A program made the translations under genes and the position numbers. A stretch of 64,000 bases of DNA. It comes from Candidatus Solirubrobacter pratensis. Its GTDB lineage: Bacteria; Actinomycetota; Thermoleophilia; Solirubrobacterales; Solirubrobacteraceae. Positions 42,433 through 51,478 of the stretch are shown in pieces (position 1 is the first letter of the stretch; each line of letters opens with the position of its first letter). Under the pieces are notes generated by a model. It had not been told where the DNA came from and ran no database searches. It worked only from the letters and a program-made list of their open reading frames with translations. The stretch covers positions 62,001 through 126,000 of the forward strand of contig NZ_AUEK01000007.1 of assembly GCF_000425945.1 (NCBI RefSeq), read 5' to 3'.

Positions 42433-43989
42433 ATGCGCGACAGCTCCCGCGACGGCTGGCAGAACCGCCTCGAGACGTATGTCCTGACGAACTTCGAGGG
42501 CGTCTGGAGCCTGCTGCAGCGCGTCGAGCCGCTGCGCAGGGCCACCAACCGGGCGCTGATCTCGCGCGCGATCCTGAAGATCCCGACGCGGCCGAACCCG
42601 TTCTCGACGATGGCGCCGTACTCGTCGTGGGAGTCGCTGACCGACCGCAGCTACGACAGCCGCCACCTCCCGCCCGTCGCGCAAGACGGCCTGCCGCCGG
42701 AGGACCGCGTCGCGGATCTGTTCATGCGCCGCGGCGAAGGCGAGCAGTGCCCGAAGTCGACCGTCATGTTCGCCTACTTCGCGCAGTGGTTCACGGACGG
42801 GTTCCTGCGCAGCGACCGGCATCCTGAGCGCGACCCGCGCCGCAACGACACCAACCACGAGCTCGACCTGACGCCCCTGTACGGCGTGCGCAAGGAGATC
42901 ACCGAGGCGCTGCGCTCGCATGAGGGCGGACGGCTGAAGAGCCAGGTGATCGGCGGCGCCGAGTACCCGCCGTACCTCTATGACGGCGGCGCGGTCAAGC
43001 CGGAGTTCGCCGGCCTCGGCGTCGTCCGGCCCGGGCAGATCCCGCCCGACCGCTTCGACACGCTGTTCGCGACCGGCAGCGACACGACGAACTCGCAGAT
43101 CGGGTTCGTGATGCTCAACGTGCTGTTCCTGCGCGAGCACAACCGGCTCGCGGGCCTGCTCGCCGCCGAGTACCCGTCGTGGGACGACGAGCGCCTGTAC
43201 GCGACCGCGCGCAACATCCTGATCGTGCTCCTGATCAAGATCGTGATCGAGGAGTACATCAACCACATCGCGCCGTACCTGTTCGAGTTCGGCGCGGACC
43301 CGTGGGACTTCAAGCGCGAGTCGTGGTACCGCTCCAACTGGATGGCGATCGAGTTCAACCTGCTCTACCGCTGGCACAGCCTGATCCCGTCGCGGCTGCA
43401 GGTCGCCGGAGCCGGCCTGCCGGTATGGGAGACGATCTTCCGCACCGACCTCGTGACCGAGAACGGCATCGCGCGCCTGTTCGCCGACGCCTCCAACCAG
43501 CCCGCCGGGCGCGTCGGGATGCTCAATACCGACCCGGCGCTGCGCGAGCCCGAGCTGGCCAGCGTGCGCGAGGCGCGCGCCGTCGGCCTGGCGCCGTACA
43601 ACGCCTACCGCGAGCTGGCGAGGTTCCCGCGCGTGACGCGCTTCGAGCAGATCACCGGCGACGCCGAGCGGATCGCCGCGCTGCGCGAGGTCTACCGCAG
43701 CGTCGATCGGATCGAGCTCTATCCGGGCCTGTTCGCCGAGGACACGCGGCCGAACTCCGTCCTGCCGGCGCTGATCGGCCGCATGGTCGGCATCGACGCG
43801 TTCAGCCAGGCGCTCACGAACCCGCTGCTGGCGCCGCGGCTGTTCAACGAGCGGACGTTCTCGCCGCTCGGGATGGAGGTCATCCGCACCACCAAGACGC
43901 TCTCGGACGTGCTCAACCGCAACGTCCCCGAGTCGCCCGGCACCCACTTCGTGGCGATGACCCGGCGCGACTGGCGGCGAGAGCGGTGA
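42433..43989 (+). CDS. Cyclooxygenase-like heme peroxidase-family protein
   Basis: The 518-residue protein belongs to the animal-type heme peroxidase superfamily and aligns by eye with vertebrate cyclooxygenase (COX) along much of its catalytic domain: 'HELDLTPLYG' (142-151), 'LREHNRL' (233-239), 'IKIVIEEYINHIAPY' (268-282), 'EFNLLYRWHSLIP' (307-319) and a COX-like C-terminus near 'LTNPLLAPRLF'. The catalytic radical Tyr (Y312) and proximal heme His (H315) are kept at COX spacing, as are equivalents of COX Tyr348 and Tyr355 (Y275, Y282). In 'FAYFAQWFTD' the distal Gln (Q118) is present but the distal His is Asp122. No signal peptide. A fatty-acid oxygenase role is inference. Confidence 0.88.
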   Translation: MRDSSRDGWQNRLETYVLTNFEGVWSLLQRVEPLRRATNRALISRAILKIPTRPNPFSTMAPYSSWESLTDRSYDSRHLPPVAQDGLPPEDRVADLFMRRGEGEQCPKSTVMFAYFAQWFTDGFLRSDRHPERDPRRNDTNHELDLTPLYGVRKEITEALRSHEGGRLKSQVIGGAEYPPYLYDGGAVKPEFAGLGVVRPGQIPPDRFDTLFATGSDTTNSQIGFVMLNVLFLREHNRLAGLLAAEYPSWDDERLYATARNILIVLLIKIVIEEYINHIAPYLFEFGADPWDFKRESWYRSNWMAIEFNLLYRWHSLIPSRLQVAGAGLPVWETIFRTDLVTENGIARLFADASNQPAGRVGMLNTDPALREPELASVREARAVGLAPYNAYRELARFPRVTRFEQITGDAERIAALREVYRSVDRIELYPGLFAEDTRPNSVLPALIGRMVGIDAFSQALTNPLLAPRLFNERTFSPLGMEVIRTTKTLSDVLNRNVPESPGTHFVAMTRRDWRRER

Positions 43990-44018
43990 ACACCCTGAGA
44001 CATGAACAGGAAGCGCAC

Positions 44019-44411
44019 ATGAGCACAATCGCACTGACGCCCGTAGGGCGCGTGGAGTCCGAGCTGATCGACCGCGCGATGGCGCCCAAGCAGGGCCACG
44101 AGGGCGCGCCCGCGGCGTGGATCGCGTTCGAGCCGCATCTCGCCGCCGCGCTCGACGGGATGCGGGTCGGCGACCGCCTGATCCTGCTCACCTGGTTCGA
44201 CCGCGCCGATCGCACGACGCTCAAGGTCCACCCGCGCAGCAACCCGGCGACGCCGCTGCAGGGCGTCTTCGTCACCCGCTCGCCGGACCGGCCCAACCCG
44301 ATCGGGCTGCATCCCGTCGAGGTCCTGGCGATCGAGGGGACGCGGGTCCGCGTCAGCGATCTCGAGGCGCTCGACGGGACGCCGGTGCTGGACGTCAAGC
44401 CGGTGATCTGA
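44019..44411 (+). CDS. trmO: tRNA (N6-threonylcarbamoyladenosine-37-N6)-methyltransferase TrmO-like
   Basis: The 130-residue protein is the N-terminal beta-barrel domain of the TrmO/YaeB (UPF0066) family, which methylates t6A at position 37 of certain tRNAs using SAM. Visible marks: 'IALTPVGRVES' at the N-terminus, 'GDRLILLTWFDRADRT', and the diagnostic 'VFVTRSPDRPNPIGLHPVEVL' near residue 85 with 'DLEALDGTPVLDVKP' at the end. Many actinobacterial members lack the C-terminal domain. Start is the ATG at 44019 with AGGAA 8 nt upstream. It follows the COX-like gene by 29 nt and overlaps the convergent MFS gene by 17 nt. Confidence 0.85.
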   Translation: MSTIALTPVGRVESELIDRAMAPKQGHEGAPAAWIAFEPHLAAALDGMRVGDRLILLTWFDRADRTTLKVHPRSNPATPLQGVFVTRSPDRPNPIGLHPVEVLAIEGTRVRVSDLEALDGTPVLDVKPVI

Positions 44412-45555
44412 CCGGCTCCGCGTCGCGAGCGCGCACGCCGCTCGCGAGCGCCGCGAGCGCTCCGGCCGCGCCCGCGAGCAGGAAGACGGACGCGGGGGCG
44501 GTCGCGTCGGCGAGCGCGCCCGCGGCCGCGGCGCCGCCCGCGCTTCCCACCGCGACGGCGGTGTTGAGCCATGCGAACGCCTCGGTCACCGTGCCGGCCG
44601 GCGCGGCGCCGTCGACGAGCGCGAACACGGTCGCATAGGTCGGCGCGATCGTCGCGCCGGCGACGAGCAGCACGGCGGCCAGCGCGAGCACGCTGCCGGC
44701 GCTCGCGAGCGCGAGGTGGCCGAGGCCGAGGCCGACCAGCAGCGGCGTGAGCCGCGCGCCGCGGCCCGCACGGGCGAGGACGAGCCCGCCGAGCAGCGAG
44801 CCGGCGCCCCAGATGCCCAGCAGCGGGCCCGCCGCCGCGGTGCTGCCGAGCGCGTGCGCGGTGGCGGTGATGCCGACCTCCGAAGCGCCGAACACGACGC
44901 CGACGAGCGCCATCACGAGCACGAGCGTGCGCATGGCGCCGGCGCGCAGGGAGCCGCCGCGCGGCCGTCGCTCGCCGCCGGAGGGCCGCCACGCCCGCGA
45001 TGCCGGCTCGCACGCGAACGCGGCGGTCGCGGCGAAGAGCAGCACGGCGGCGGCCGCGAGCGCGACGCCGGTCGACGTCAGCGCGCCCGCGAGGAGGATG
45101 CCCGGCGGGCCCGCGATCCAGGTCAGCTCGGAGGCGGCGGCCTCGGCGGCGTAGGCCGAAGGGAGGCTCGCCGGCGGCAGGATCGCCGGCAGCAGGCCGC
45201 GCAGGCACGCGCCGACCGGCGGCGTGCAGAGCCCGGCGGCGACCGCGAGCGCGACGAGTCCCGGCGCGCCGACCCGCACCAGCGCGATCGCGAACAGCGC
45301 CGCGCCGCAGCCGGCCGCGCTGCCGAGCAGGACCGCGGTCTGGCCGCGGCGGTCGACCAGGCGCCCGAGGAGCGGGCCGCCGAGCCCCAGCGCCGCGGCG
45401 TATGCGCCGGTGACCAGGCCGGCGACGGCGAACGAGCCCGTGAGCCGCTGCGCATGGACGAGCAGGCCGAGGCTGAGCATCACGGCCGGCAGCCGCGCGA
45501 TCAGCGAGCCGGCGAAGAGACGGAGCGCCCCGGGCGTCGTGGCGATGGCGTGCAT
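44395..45555 (-). CDS. MFS transporter
   Basis: The 386-residue membrane protein has about 12 hydrophobic helices in two halves, with the loop 2-3 signature as 'GPLLGRLVDRRGQTAVLLG' near residue 60 and a basic cytoplasmic loop between helices 6 and 7 ('RAWRPSGGERRPRGGSLRAG'). The small Ala/Gly-rich helices and size fit drug/metabolite proton antiporters. The ATG at 45555 is preferred over a TTG three codons upstream. It is divergent from a MocR regulator, which may control it. Confidence 0.82.
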   Translation of the reverse strand: MHAIATTPGALRLFAGSLIARLPAVMLSLGLLVHAQRLTGSFAVAGLVTGAYAAALGLGGPLLGRLVDRRGQTAVLLGSAAGCGAALFAIALVRVGAPGLVALAVAAGLCTPPVGACLRGLLPAILPPASLPSAYAAEAAASELTWIAGPPGILLAGALTSTGVALAAAAVLLFAATAAFACEPASRAWRPSGGERRPRGGSLRAGAMRTLVLVMALVGVVFGASEVGITATAHALGSTAAAGPLLGIWGAGSLLGGLVLARAGRGARLTPLLVGLGLGHLALASAGSVLALAAVLLVAGATIAPTYATVFALVDGAAPAGTVTEAFAWLNTAVAVGSAGGAAAAGALADATAPASVFLLAGAAGALAALASGVRARDAEPVRSPA

Positions 45556-45575
45556 GCTTCGCAACGTACGCCCGC

Positions 45576-45628
45576 ACTGGTTTACTTACGAGGGCCAGTT
45601 CGGGAGGAGATGTGAAGGCCAGTTCGGG
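45576..45628. promoter_or_regulatory. Candidate MocR operator: two direct repeats plus one inverted half site
   Basis: GGCCAGTTCGGG occurs twice in direct orientation (45593-45604 and 45617-45628), 24 bp start to start. An inverted half site ACTGG lies at 45576-45580. MocR/GabR-type dimers are known to use direct repeats, sometimes with an extra inverted half site. It lies between the divergent MFS and MocR genes. Confidence 0.55.
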
Positions 45629-45635
45629 GATCGAG

Positions 45636-46982
45636 ATGATGGTCCGGCTCGAGCGCGGCACGCGCGAGCCGCTGCGCGTCCAGCTCGAGCGACAGCTTCG
45701 CGACGGCGTGCGCTCGGGCACCCTCCGGCGCGGCTCCGCGCTCCCGTCCTCGCGCGCGCTCGCCGGCGAGCTCGGGATCGCCCGCGGCGTCGTCACCGAG
45801 GCCTACGCGCAGCTCGCGGCGGAGGGCTACCTCGTCGCCAGCCAGGGCGCGCCGACGCGCGTCGGCGGCGGCTCCACCGGCGCGGACGCCGTCCCGCTGC
45901 CGGCCGGCGAGCCGCGTCCCCCGCGCTTCGACTTCCGCCCCGGCGAGCCGGACCCGGCGCTCTTCCCGCGTGCCGCCTGGGCCGGCGCGATCCGCCAGGC
46001 GCTGCGCGAAGCGCCCGACGCGCGCTTCGGCTACGGCTCCCCGTGCGGCGTCCCCGAGCTGCGCAATGCGCTCGCGACCTACCTCGGGCGCGTCCGCGGC
46101 GTCGTCGCCGATCCGGAGACGATCATCGTGACCGCCGGCGTCACCCAGGGCCTCACGCTCGCGGGCCGCGCCCTGATCGCGCGCGGCGTCCGCAGGCTCG
46201 CGGTCGAGGATCCCGGCAGCGTGTTCATGCGCGGACCGCTCGCCGCGCTGGGGCTGGAGATCGTCCCCGTGCCCGTCGATGACGGCGGCCTCGACGTCGA
46301 GGCGCTCGACGCCGGCGGCGCCGAGGCCGTGCTCGTCACGCCCGCGCACCAGTACCCCACCGGCGTCGTGCTCGCGCCGGAGCGCCGGGCGGCGCTGCGC
46401 GCCTGGGGCGGCTGGGTGCTGGAGGACGACTACGACGCCGAGTTCCGCTACGACCGCGCGCCCGTCGGCGCGCTGCAGGGACTCGATCGCGAGCGCGTGA
46501 TCTACCTCAGCTCGATCTCCAAGACGCTCGCGCCCGCGCTGCGGATGGGCTGGCTGGTGCCGCCGCCCGCGCTCGCCGCGGACCTGCGGCGGGAGAAGCA
46601 CCGCGCCGACCGCGGCTCGGCACTGCTCGAGCAGCTCGGCCTCGCGACGCTGCTCGAGCACGGCGAGCTGGACCGGCACCTGCGTCGGTCGCGGCTCGAG
46701 TACCGGCGCCGCCGCGACACGCTCGTCGCGGCGCTGGCGCGTCATCTGCCGCACGCGCGCCCGCACGGCGCGGCGGCGGGGCTGCACCTGCTCGTCGAGC
46801 TTCCCGGCGCCGACGAGGCGGAGCTGCTGCGCGCGGCGCAGGACGCCGGGATCGGCCTCGAAGGCCTCTCGCAGCACACGATCGCGCCCGGGCCGCCCGC
46901 GGTCATCCTCGGGTACGGCTGCATCGCCGAGCCCGCGATCGAGCCCGGCATCCGGCGGCTCGCCGAGTTGGCGGGCGCCTGA
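45636..46982 (+). CDS. MocR/PdxR-type regulator (GntR helix-turn-helix fused to aminotransferase domain)
   Basis: The protein has an N-terminal winged helix ('PLRVQLERQLRDGVRSG', 'GSALPSSRALAGELGIARGVVTEAYAQLAAEGYL') and a fold-type I PLP domain from about residue 100: 'TAGVTQGLTLAGRALI', 'LEDDYDAEFRYDR' and the PLP-lysine in 'YLSSISKTLAPALRMGW'. Such regulators sense PLP, GABA or amino acids. I use the ATG at 45636; the GTG at 45612 would sit only 2 nt after GGAGGAG and would place the second direct repeat of the operator in the coding sequence. It is divergent from the MFS exporter. The effector is unknown. Confidence 0.87.
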   Translation: MMVRLERGTREPLRVQLERQLRDGVRSGTLRRGSALPSSRALAGELGIARGVVTEAYAQLAAEGYLVASQGAPTRVGGGSTGADAVPLPAGEPRPPRFDFRPGEPDPALFPRAAWAGAIRQALREAPDARFGYGSPCGVPELRNALATYLGRVRGVVADPETIIVTAGVTQGLTLAGRALIARGVRRLAVEDPGSVFMRGPLAALGLEIVPVPVDDGGLDVEALDAGGAEAVLVTPAHQYPTGVVLAPERRAALRAWGGWVLEDDYDAEFRYDRAPVGALQGLDRERVIYLSSISKTLAPALRMGWLVPPPALAADLRREKHRADRGSALLEQLGLATLLEHGELDRHLRRSRLEYRRRRDTLVAALARHLPHARPHGAAAGLHLLVELPGADEAELLRAAQDAGIGLEGLSQHTIAPGPPAVILGYGCIAEPAIEPGIRRLAELAGA

Positions 46983-47007
46983 ACGCCGCCCGCGATAGAA
47001 CCCGCGC

Positions 47008-47403
47008 ATGTCCAATCCCCCGCTTCCCGCCGAGTACGACGCGCTCCTGCGCGAGCCCAACGCCTGCGTGATCGGCACCGTGATGTCCGACGGCTCACCG
47101 CACACCGTCGCCACCTGGTACCTGTGGGAGGACGGCCGGGCACTCGTGAACATGGACGCCGGCCGCGCGCGGCTCGAATGGATGCGCAAGGACCCGCGCG
47201 TCTCGCTCACCGCGATCATGGACGACTGGTCCCAGCACATCAGCCTCCGCGGCCGCGTCACCGAGTTCGTGGGCGGCGAGCAGGGGATGGACGACATCGA
47301 CCGGATCGCCCGCCACTACACCGGCCGGCCCTACCCGCACCGCGACCGCGGGCGGGTGAGCGCGTGGATCGAGATCCTCTCATGGCACGCGTGGGGCTTC
47401 TGA
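47008..47403 (+). CDS. PPOX-class (F420/FMN-dependent) oxidoreductase family protein
   Basis: The 131-residue split-barrel protein has 'NACVIGTVMSDGSPHTVATWYLWEDGRALVNMDAGRARLEWMRKDPRVSLT' region typical of the pyridoxamine 5'-phosphate oxidase-like flavin/F420-binding family, with 'LRGRVTEF' and the closing 'WIEILSWHAWGF'. Actinobacterial members often use F420H2 to reduce small molecules. Length is normal for the family. It starts at the ATG 47008, 26 nt after the MocR stop, so might be cotranscribed. Substrate unknown. Confidence 0.82.
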   Translation: MSNPPLPAEYDALLREPNACVIGTVMSDGSPHTVATWYLWEDGRALVNMDAGRARLEWMRKDPRVSLTAIMDDWSQHISLRGRVTEFVGGEQGMDDIDRIARHYTGRPYPHRDRGRVSAWIEILSWHAWGF

Positions 47404-47405
47404 GC

Positions 47406-47411
47406 TACTCT
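47406..47411 (+). promoter_or_regulatory. TACTCT -10-like element of the leuA leader
   Basis: TACTCT (TANNNT) lies 9 nt before the leader-peptide ATG at 47421, immediately after the stop of the PPOX gene. It would start transcription at or just before the leader. Confidence 0.4.
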
Positions 47412-47420
47412 GCACTCCGC

Positions 47421-47477
47421 ATGGCCCGTCAGGCCCTTCTTTCCCTCCTTCTTCTCCTCCCCCCTCGGGGGGAATAG
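47421..47477 (+). CDS. leuL: Leucine-rich leader peptide of leuA
   Basis: An 18-codon frame reads MARQALLSLLLLLPPRGE and stops at TAG. Seven of eight consecutive codons from 47436 to 47459 are leucine (CTT CTT TCC CTC CTT CTT CTC CTC). It precedes leuA by 70 nt. Short Leu-rich peptides before leuA are known attenuation sensors in bacteria, including actinobacteria: a ribosome stalls on them when charged tRNA-Leu is scarce. The TCC codon breaks the run once. See the paired region at 47437-47528. Confidence 0.8.
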   Translation: MARQALLSLLLLLPPRGE

Positions 47478-47528
47478 CGCGTGGGCGGCCGCTTAGCCGC
47501 GAACCAGTGAGAAGAGGCAAGGAAAGAA
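47437..47528 (+). promoter_or_regulatory. Predicted leuA attenuator: Leu codons pair with the pre-SD segment
   Basis: The leucine-codon run 47437-47456 is complementary to 47509-47528: TTCTTTCC pairs perfectly with GGAAAGAA (47521-47528), CTTCTC with GAGAAG (47509-47514), and four of the six positions between also pair (one G-U), about 18 of 20. The enclosed loop holds two hairpins, CCCCC-CTCG-GGGGG (47461-47472 region) and GCGGC/GCCGC (47485-47500). The helix ends 3 nt before the leuA ribosome binding site GAAAGGA (47531-47537). A ribosome stalled on the Leu codons would melt it. Confidence 0.65.
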
Positions 47529-47547
47529 CCGAAAGGACTGACAGGAC

Positions 47548-49116
<1,569 letters not shown>

Positions 49117-49129
49117 CCGCACGTAAGGA

Positions 49130-49176
49130 GCGCCCGACTCGCAGGCTCCGGAAAGCCGGAGCCGCGACTCGGGCGC
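49130..49176 (+). terminator. Long stem-loop downstream of leuA
   Basis: GCGCCCGA/TCGGGCGC, then TCGC/GCGA, then GGCTCCGG/CCGGAGCC stack into a 20-bp stem interrupted by a C-C mismatch and one bulged A, capped by AAAG. It starts 13 nt after the leuA stop. No T-run follows. It is the strongest hairpin in the leucine region and probably ends or protects the leuA message. Confidence 0.6.
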
Positions 49177-49253
49177 GGCGCCATGGCGCGCCTTGCGCTC
49201 ACGGGCGACTGTGTGAAGCAGCCAGATCGCCTGCTCGGGAAGGACGCGCCTCA

Positions 49254-50213
49254 ATGGACCGGACCGCACACGTCTCCGCCGCCTCGCCTCAACCGGAGGC
49301 CGGCGGGACCGTCACGGCGATAGCGCCGCTCGCAGCGCGCCGGCGCCGCTCGCGCCGCCCGCGGACGGCGTTCGTGCTCTCCGGCGGCGCCAGCCTCGGC
49401 GCGATGCAGGCCGGGATGCTCCGCGCCCTGTACGAGTTGCGGATCGCCCCGGACCTGCTCGTCGCGACCTCGGCCGGCGCGATCAACGCGAGCTACGTCG
49501 CTTCGCGCCCCCAGACGGTCGCCACGGCGCGCGGGCTTGCGCAGATCTGGCGCGGCCTGCAGCGCGACGACGTCTTCCCGGTCAGCCCGTGGGTGCTCGC
49601 GAGCGGCCTGCTGGGCAAGCGCGACCACCTGGTCCCGGCCGAGGCGCTGCGCAGGCTCCTGTGCCGGCACCTGCAGTTCGAGGACCTCGCCGGCGCGCCG
49701 ATCCCGTTGCACGTCGTCGCCTTCGACCTCGACGCCGGGGCCGAGGTGCTGCTCTCCGACGGTCCGGCGCTGGACGTGATCGCGGCGAGCGCCGCGGTGC
49801 CCGGCGTGTTCCCTCCCGTGCGCGTCCACGACCGGCTGCTGATCGACGGCGGCGTGGTCAACAACACGCCGATCTCGCACGCGGTGGCCCTGGGCGCGGA
49901 GCGCATCTACGTCCTTCCGACGGTCGATCCCGCGTTCGTGCCGGCGACGACGTCGCGCGGCGCGCTCGGCGCCGCGATCGGCGGCATCGGCCTCGTGATG
50001 CGCAGCCGGTTCGAGGCCGACATCGCGCTGTTCTCCGGCGAGGTCGAGCTGATCGTGCTCCCGGCGCCGAACGCGCTGCAGATCATGCCCACGGACTTCG
50101 GCCACGCCGACCGGCTGCTGCGCGACGGCCTGCGCGCCGCGCGGCAGCGGCTCGCCCAGCCGCTCGCGGCGCTCGGGGACGGGCCGGCGCTTCGCCGCGA
50201 CCTGGTGCAGTGA
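49254..50213 (+). CDS. Patatin-like phospholipase family protein
   Basis: The 319-residue protein has an Arg-rich N-terminus (residues 28-40), then the patatin oxyanion loop 'FVLSGGASLGAMQAGMLRAL' near residue 43, the nucleophile serine in 'VATSAGAINASYVASRP' near residue 75 and the catalytic Asp in 'LIDGGVVNNTPISHA' near residue 205. The first residue of the usual GxSxG is Ala here (ATSAG). No signal peptide, so it is cytoplasmic or peripheral, perhaps hydrolysing lipids or acyl-esters. It lies between leuA and a second, opposite patatin gene, interrupting the leucine cluster. Confidence 0.87.
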   Translation: MDRTAHVSAASPQPEAGGTVTAIAPLAARRRRSRRPRTAFVLSGGASLGAMQAGMLRALYELRIAPDLLVATSAGAINASYVASRPQTVATARGLAQIWRGLQRDDVFPVSPWVLASGLLGKRDHLVPAEALRRLLCRHLQFEDLAGAPIPLHVVAFDLDAGAEVLLSDGPALDVIAASAAVPGVFPPVRVHDRLLIDGGVVNNTPISHAVALGAERIYVLPTVDPAFVPATTSRGALGAAIGGIGLVMRSRFEADIALFSGEVELIVLPAPNALQIMPTDFGHADRLLRDGLRAARQRLAQPLAALGDGPALRRDLVQ

Positions 50214-50320
50214 GATCCGATCGTGCTCAAAGGCTGACCCGTTCTTGCGTAATTGCGTGTGGCGCCGCGCAGCAGCGCGATAAGACTCTGCCGCCACGAC
50301 TTCAAGCGGGAGGAGCCGCC

Positions 50321-50527
50321 TTGGAACCGAAGCATGCGGACGTCCGTCGCGACGCGGTCGCGACGGCGGCGCTGATCGTCATCCGCCGCGCGCTCGTCGA
50401 AGGGGTGCCGGTGACGCGTGAGGGCCTGGTCGAAGCGGCTTCGATCACGCTCGGCGCGTCACAGGACGATGCGTCGCAGGAGCTCGACGCCGTCGCTCAG
50501 GGGTTCGGCGTCTCGGCGCTGGAGTGA
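50321..50527 (+). CDS. Small hypothetical protein with TTG start
   Basis: A 68-residue frame starting LEPKHADVRRDAVATAALIVIRR begins at a TTG, 5 nt after a strong GGGAGGAG ribosome binding site (50308-50315). The composition (Ala, Val, Glu, Asp; helical 'GLVEAASITLGASQDDASQELDAVAQGF') looks coding and unlike shadow sequence, which here is Arg-rich. I see no known domain; a small helical or helix-turn-helix-like regulator is possible. Its end overlaps the convergent patatin gene by 31 nt. The gene is too short and its start too unusual for simple gene callers. Confidence 0.6.
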   Translation: MEPKHADVRRDAVATAALIVIRRALVEGVPVTREGLVEAASITLGASQDDASQELDAVAQGFGVSALE

Positions 50528-51438
50528 CCCGCGGCGGCGAGCCGCCGGCCCTGAGCGAACCCGGCCGCGGCGACCGCCTTGCGGTTGCGCGGATCGAGCA
50601 GTGAAGACCCGAAGGCCTCGATCGTCGGAGCGTCGGGCGAGACCGCCTGGACGTCGGCGCCGCGGGCGCGCAGGGCCAGTGCCTCGGCGCCGGCGGCCGC
50701 CAGCGTGCCGGCGCGATAGCGCCGCGCCGCGCCGGCGGTCGGCATCAGGCACAGCACGCGGGCGCCGCGCCCGGCCGGCGCGGCGTCGAGGTTCGTCGGG
50801 CTCCAGACGCCGCCGTCGACGTACTCGCGGCCGTCGATCTCGACCGGCGCGAACACCCACGGGACGGCGCACGACGCGAGCACCGCGTCGGCGACCGCGG
50901 CGGCCGGCGCGTTCGGCGATCCGAACATCACGCGCCTGCCGCTCGCGCGGTCGACGGCCGACACGCGCAGCCGCCCGTCGAAGCGCGCCCCGAGCCCTTC
51001 GACGTGGTCGTGCAGGCGCGGGAGCGTCCGCTCGGGCCGCTTGGCGGCGCGCAGGACCGCGGCGCGCGCGAGCCGTCCCGCGGGCTTGGCGGCGGCGAGC
51101 ACGGCGGGGGCGAACGGCGTCGCCGCGGCCGTGCCGACGCGCCGGGCGCCGCGACCGATCGTCCCGAGGGCGCCGGCGATGCGGCTGCGGTCCGCATCGT
51201 CGGGCGCGGTCGCCTCCGCCTCGCCGACGAGCGCCAGCTCGTCGCCCGGGGCGCCCGCCACCGGACGCGGCGGCCGTCCGGCGGCGAGCGTCGCGGCGAC
51301 GACCGCGCCGGCAGACGTGCCGACGAAGTACTCGCAGCGCGTGAAGTCGAGCCCGAGCCCGCCGAGCACGCCGGTCATCCACGCCTCGCCGAGCGACCCG
51401 CCGGCGCCGAGGACGAGCACATCGGGGAGCTCGATCAT
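50497..51438 (-). CDS. Second patatin-like phospholipase family protein
   Basis: The 313-residue protein has 'DVLVLGAGGSLGEAWMTGVL' at residues 6-25, the canonical nucleophile motif 'VGTSAGAVVA' near residue 41, and 'YVDGGVWSPTN' near residue 213 with the catalytic Asp. Between them, residues 65-145 are an Ala/Pro-rich helical insert. It has no signal peptide. The ATG at 51438 is preceded by TAGCCT 7 nt upstream on this strand (51446-51451), suggesting a leaderless transcript. It is divergent from the XRE-cupin gene across a perfect palindrome, so that regulator may control it. Confidence 0.85.
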   Translation of the reverse strand: MIELPDVLVLGAGGSLGEAWMTGVLGGLGLDFTRCEYFVGTSAGAVVAATLAAGRPPRPVAGAPGDELALVGEAEATAPDDADRSRIAGALGTIGRGARRVGTAAATPFAPAVLAAAKPAGRLARAAVLRAAKRPERTLPRLHDHVEGLGARFDGRLRVSAVDRASGRRVMFGSPNAPAAAVADAVLASCAVPWVFAPVEIDGREYVDGGVWSPTNLDAAPAGRGARVLCLMPTAGAARRYRAGTLAAAGAEALALRARGADVQAVSPDAPTIEAFGSSLLDPRNRKAVAAAGFAQGRRLAAAGHSSAETPNP

Positions 51439-51445
51439 GAGATCC

Positions 51446-51471
51446 AGGCTACTTCGTACGTGATAACGTAC
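51446..51471. promoter_or_regulatory. Divergent promoter and operator of the patatin and XRE-cupin genes
   Basis: GTACGT-GATA-ACGTAC (51456-51471) is a perfect 6-bp inverted repeat. Beside it, TAGCCT on the minus strand (51446-51451) lies 7 nt before the patatin ATG. A plus-strand TAACGT (51464-51469), inside the palindrome, lies 9 nt before the XRE ATG at 51479. A dimer of the XRE protein binding here would cover both promoters. Confidence 0.6.
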
Positions 51472-51478
51472 AAACGTA

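Noticed and set aside
49589..50320. Long plus-strand frame upstream of the 68-residue gene
   Set aside because: It overlaps the patatin gene in another frame and is Arg/Gly-rich; only the part after the TTG at 50321 has coding character.
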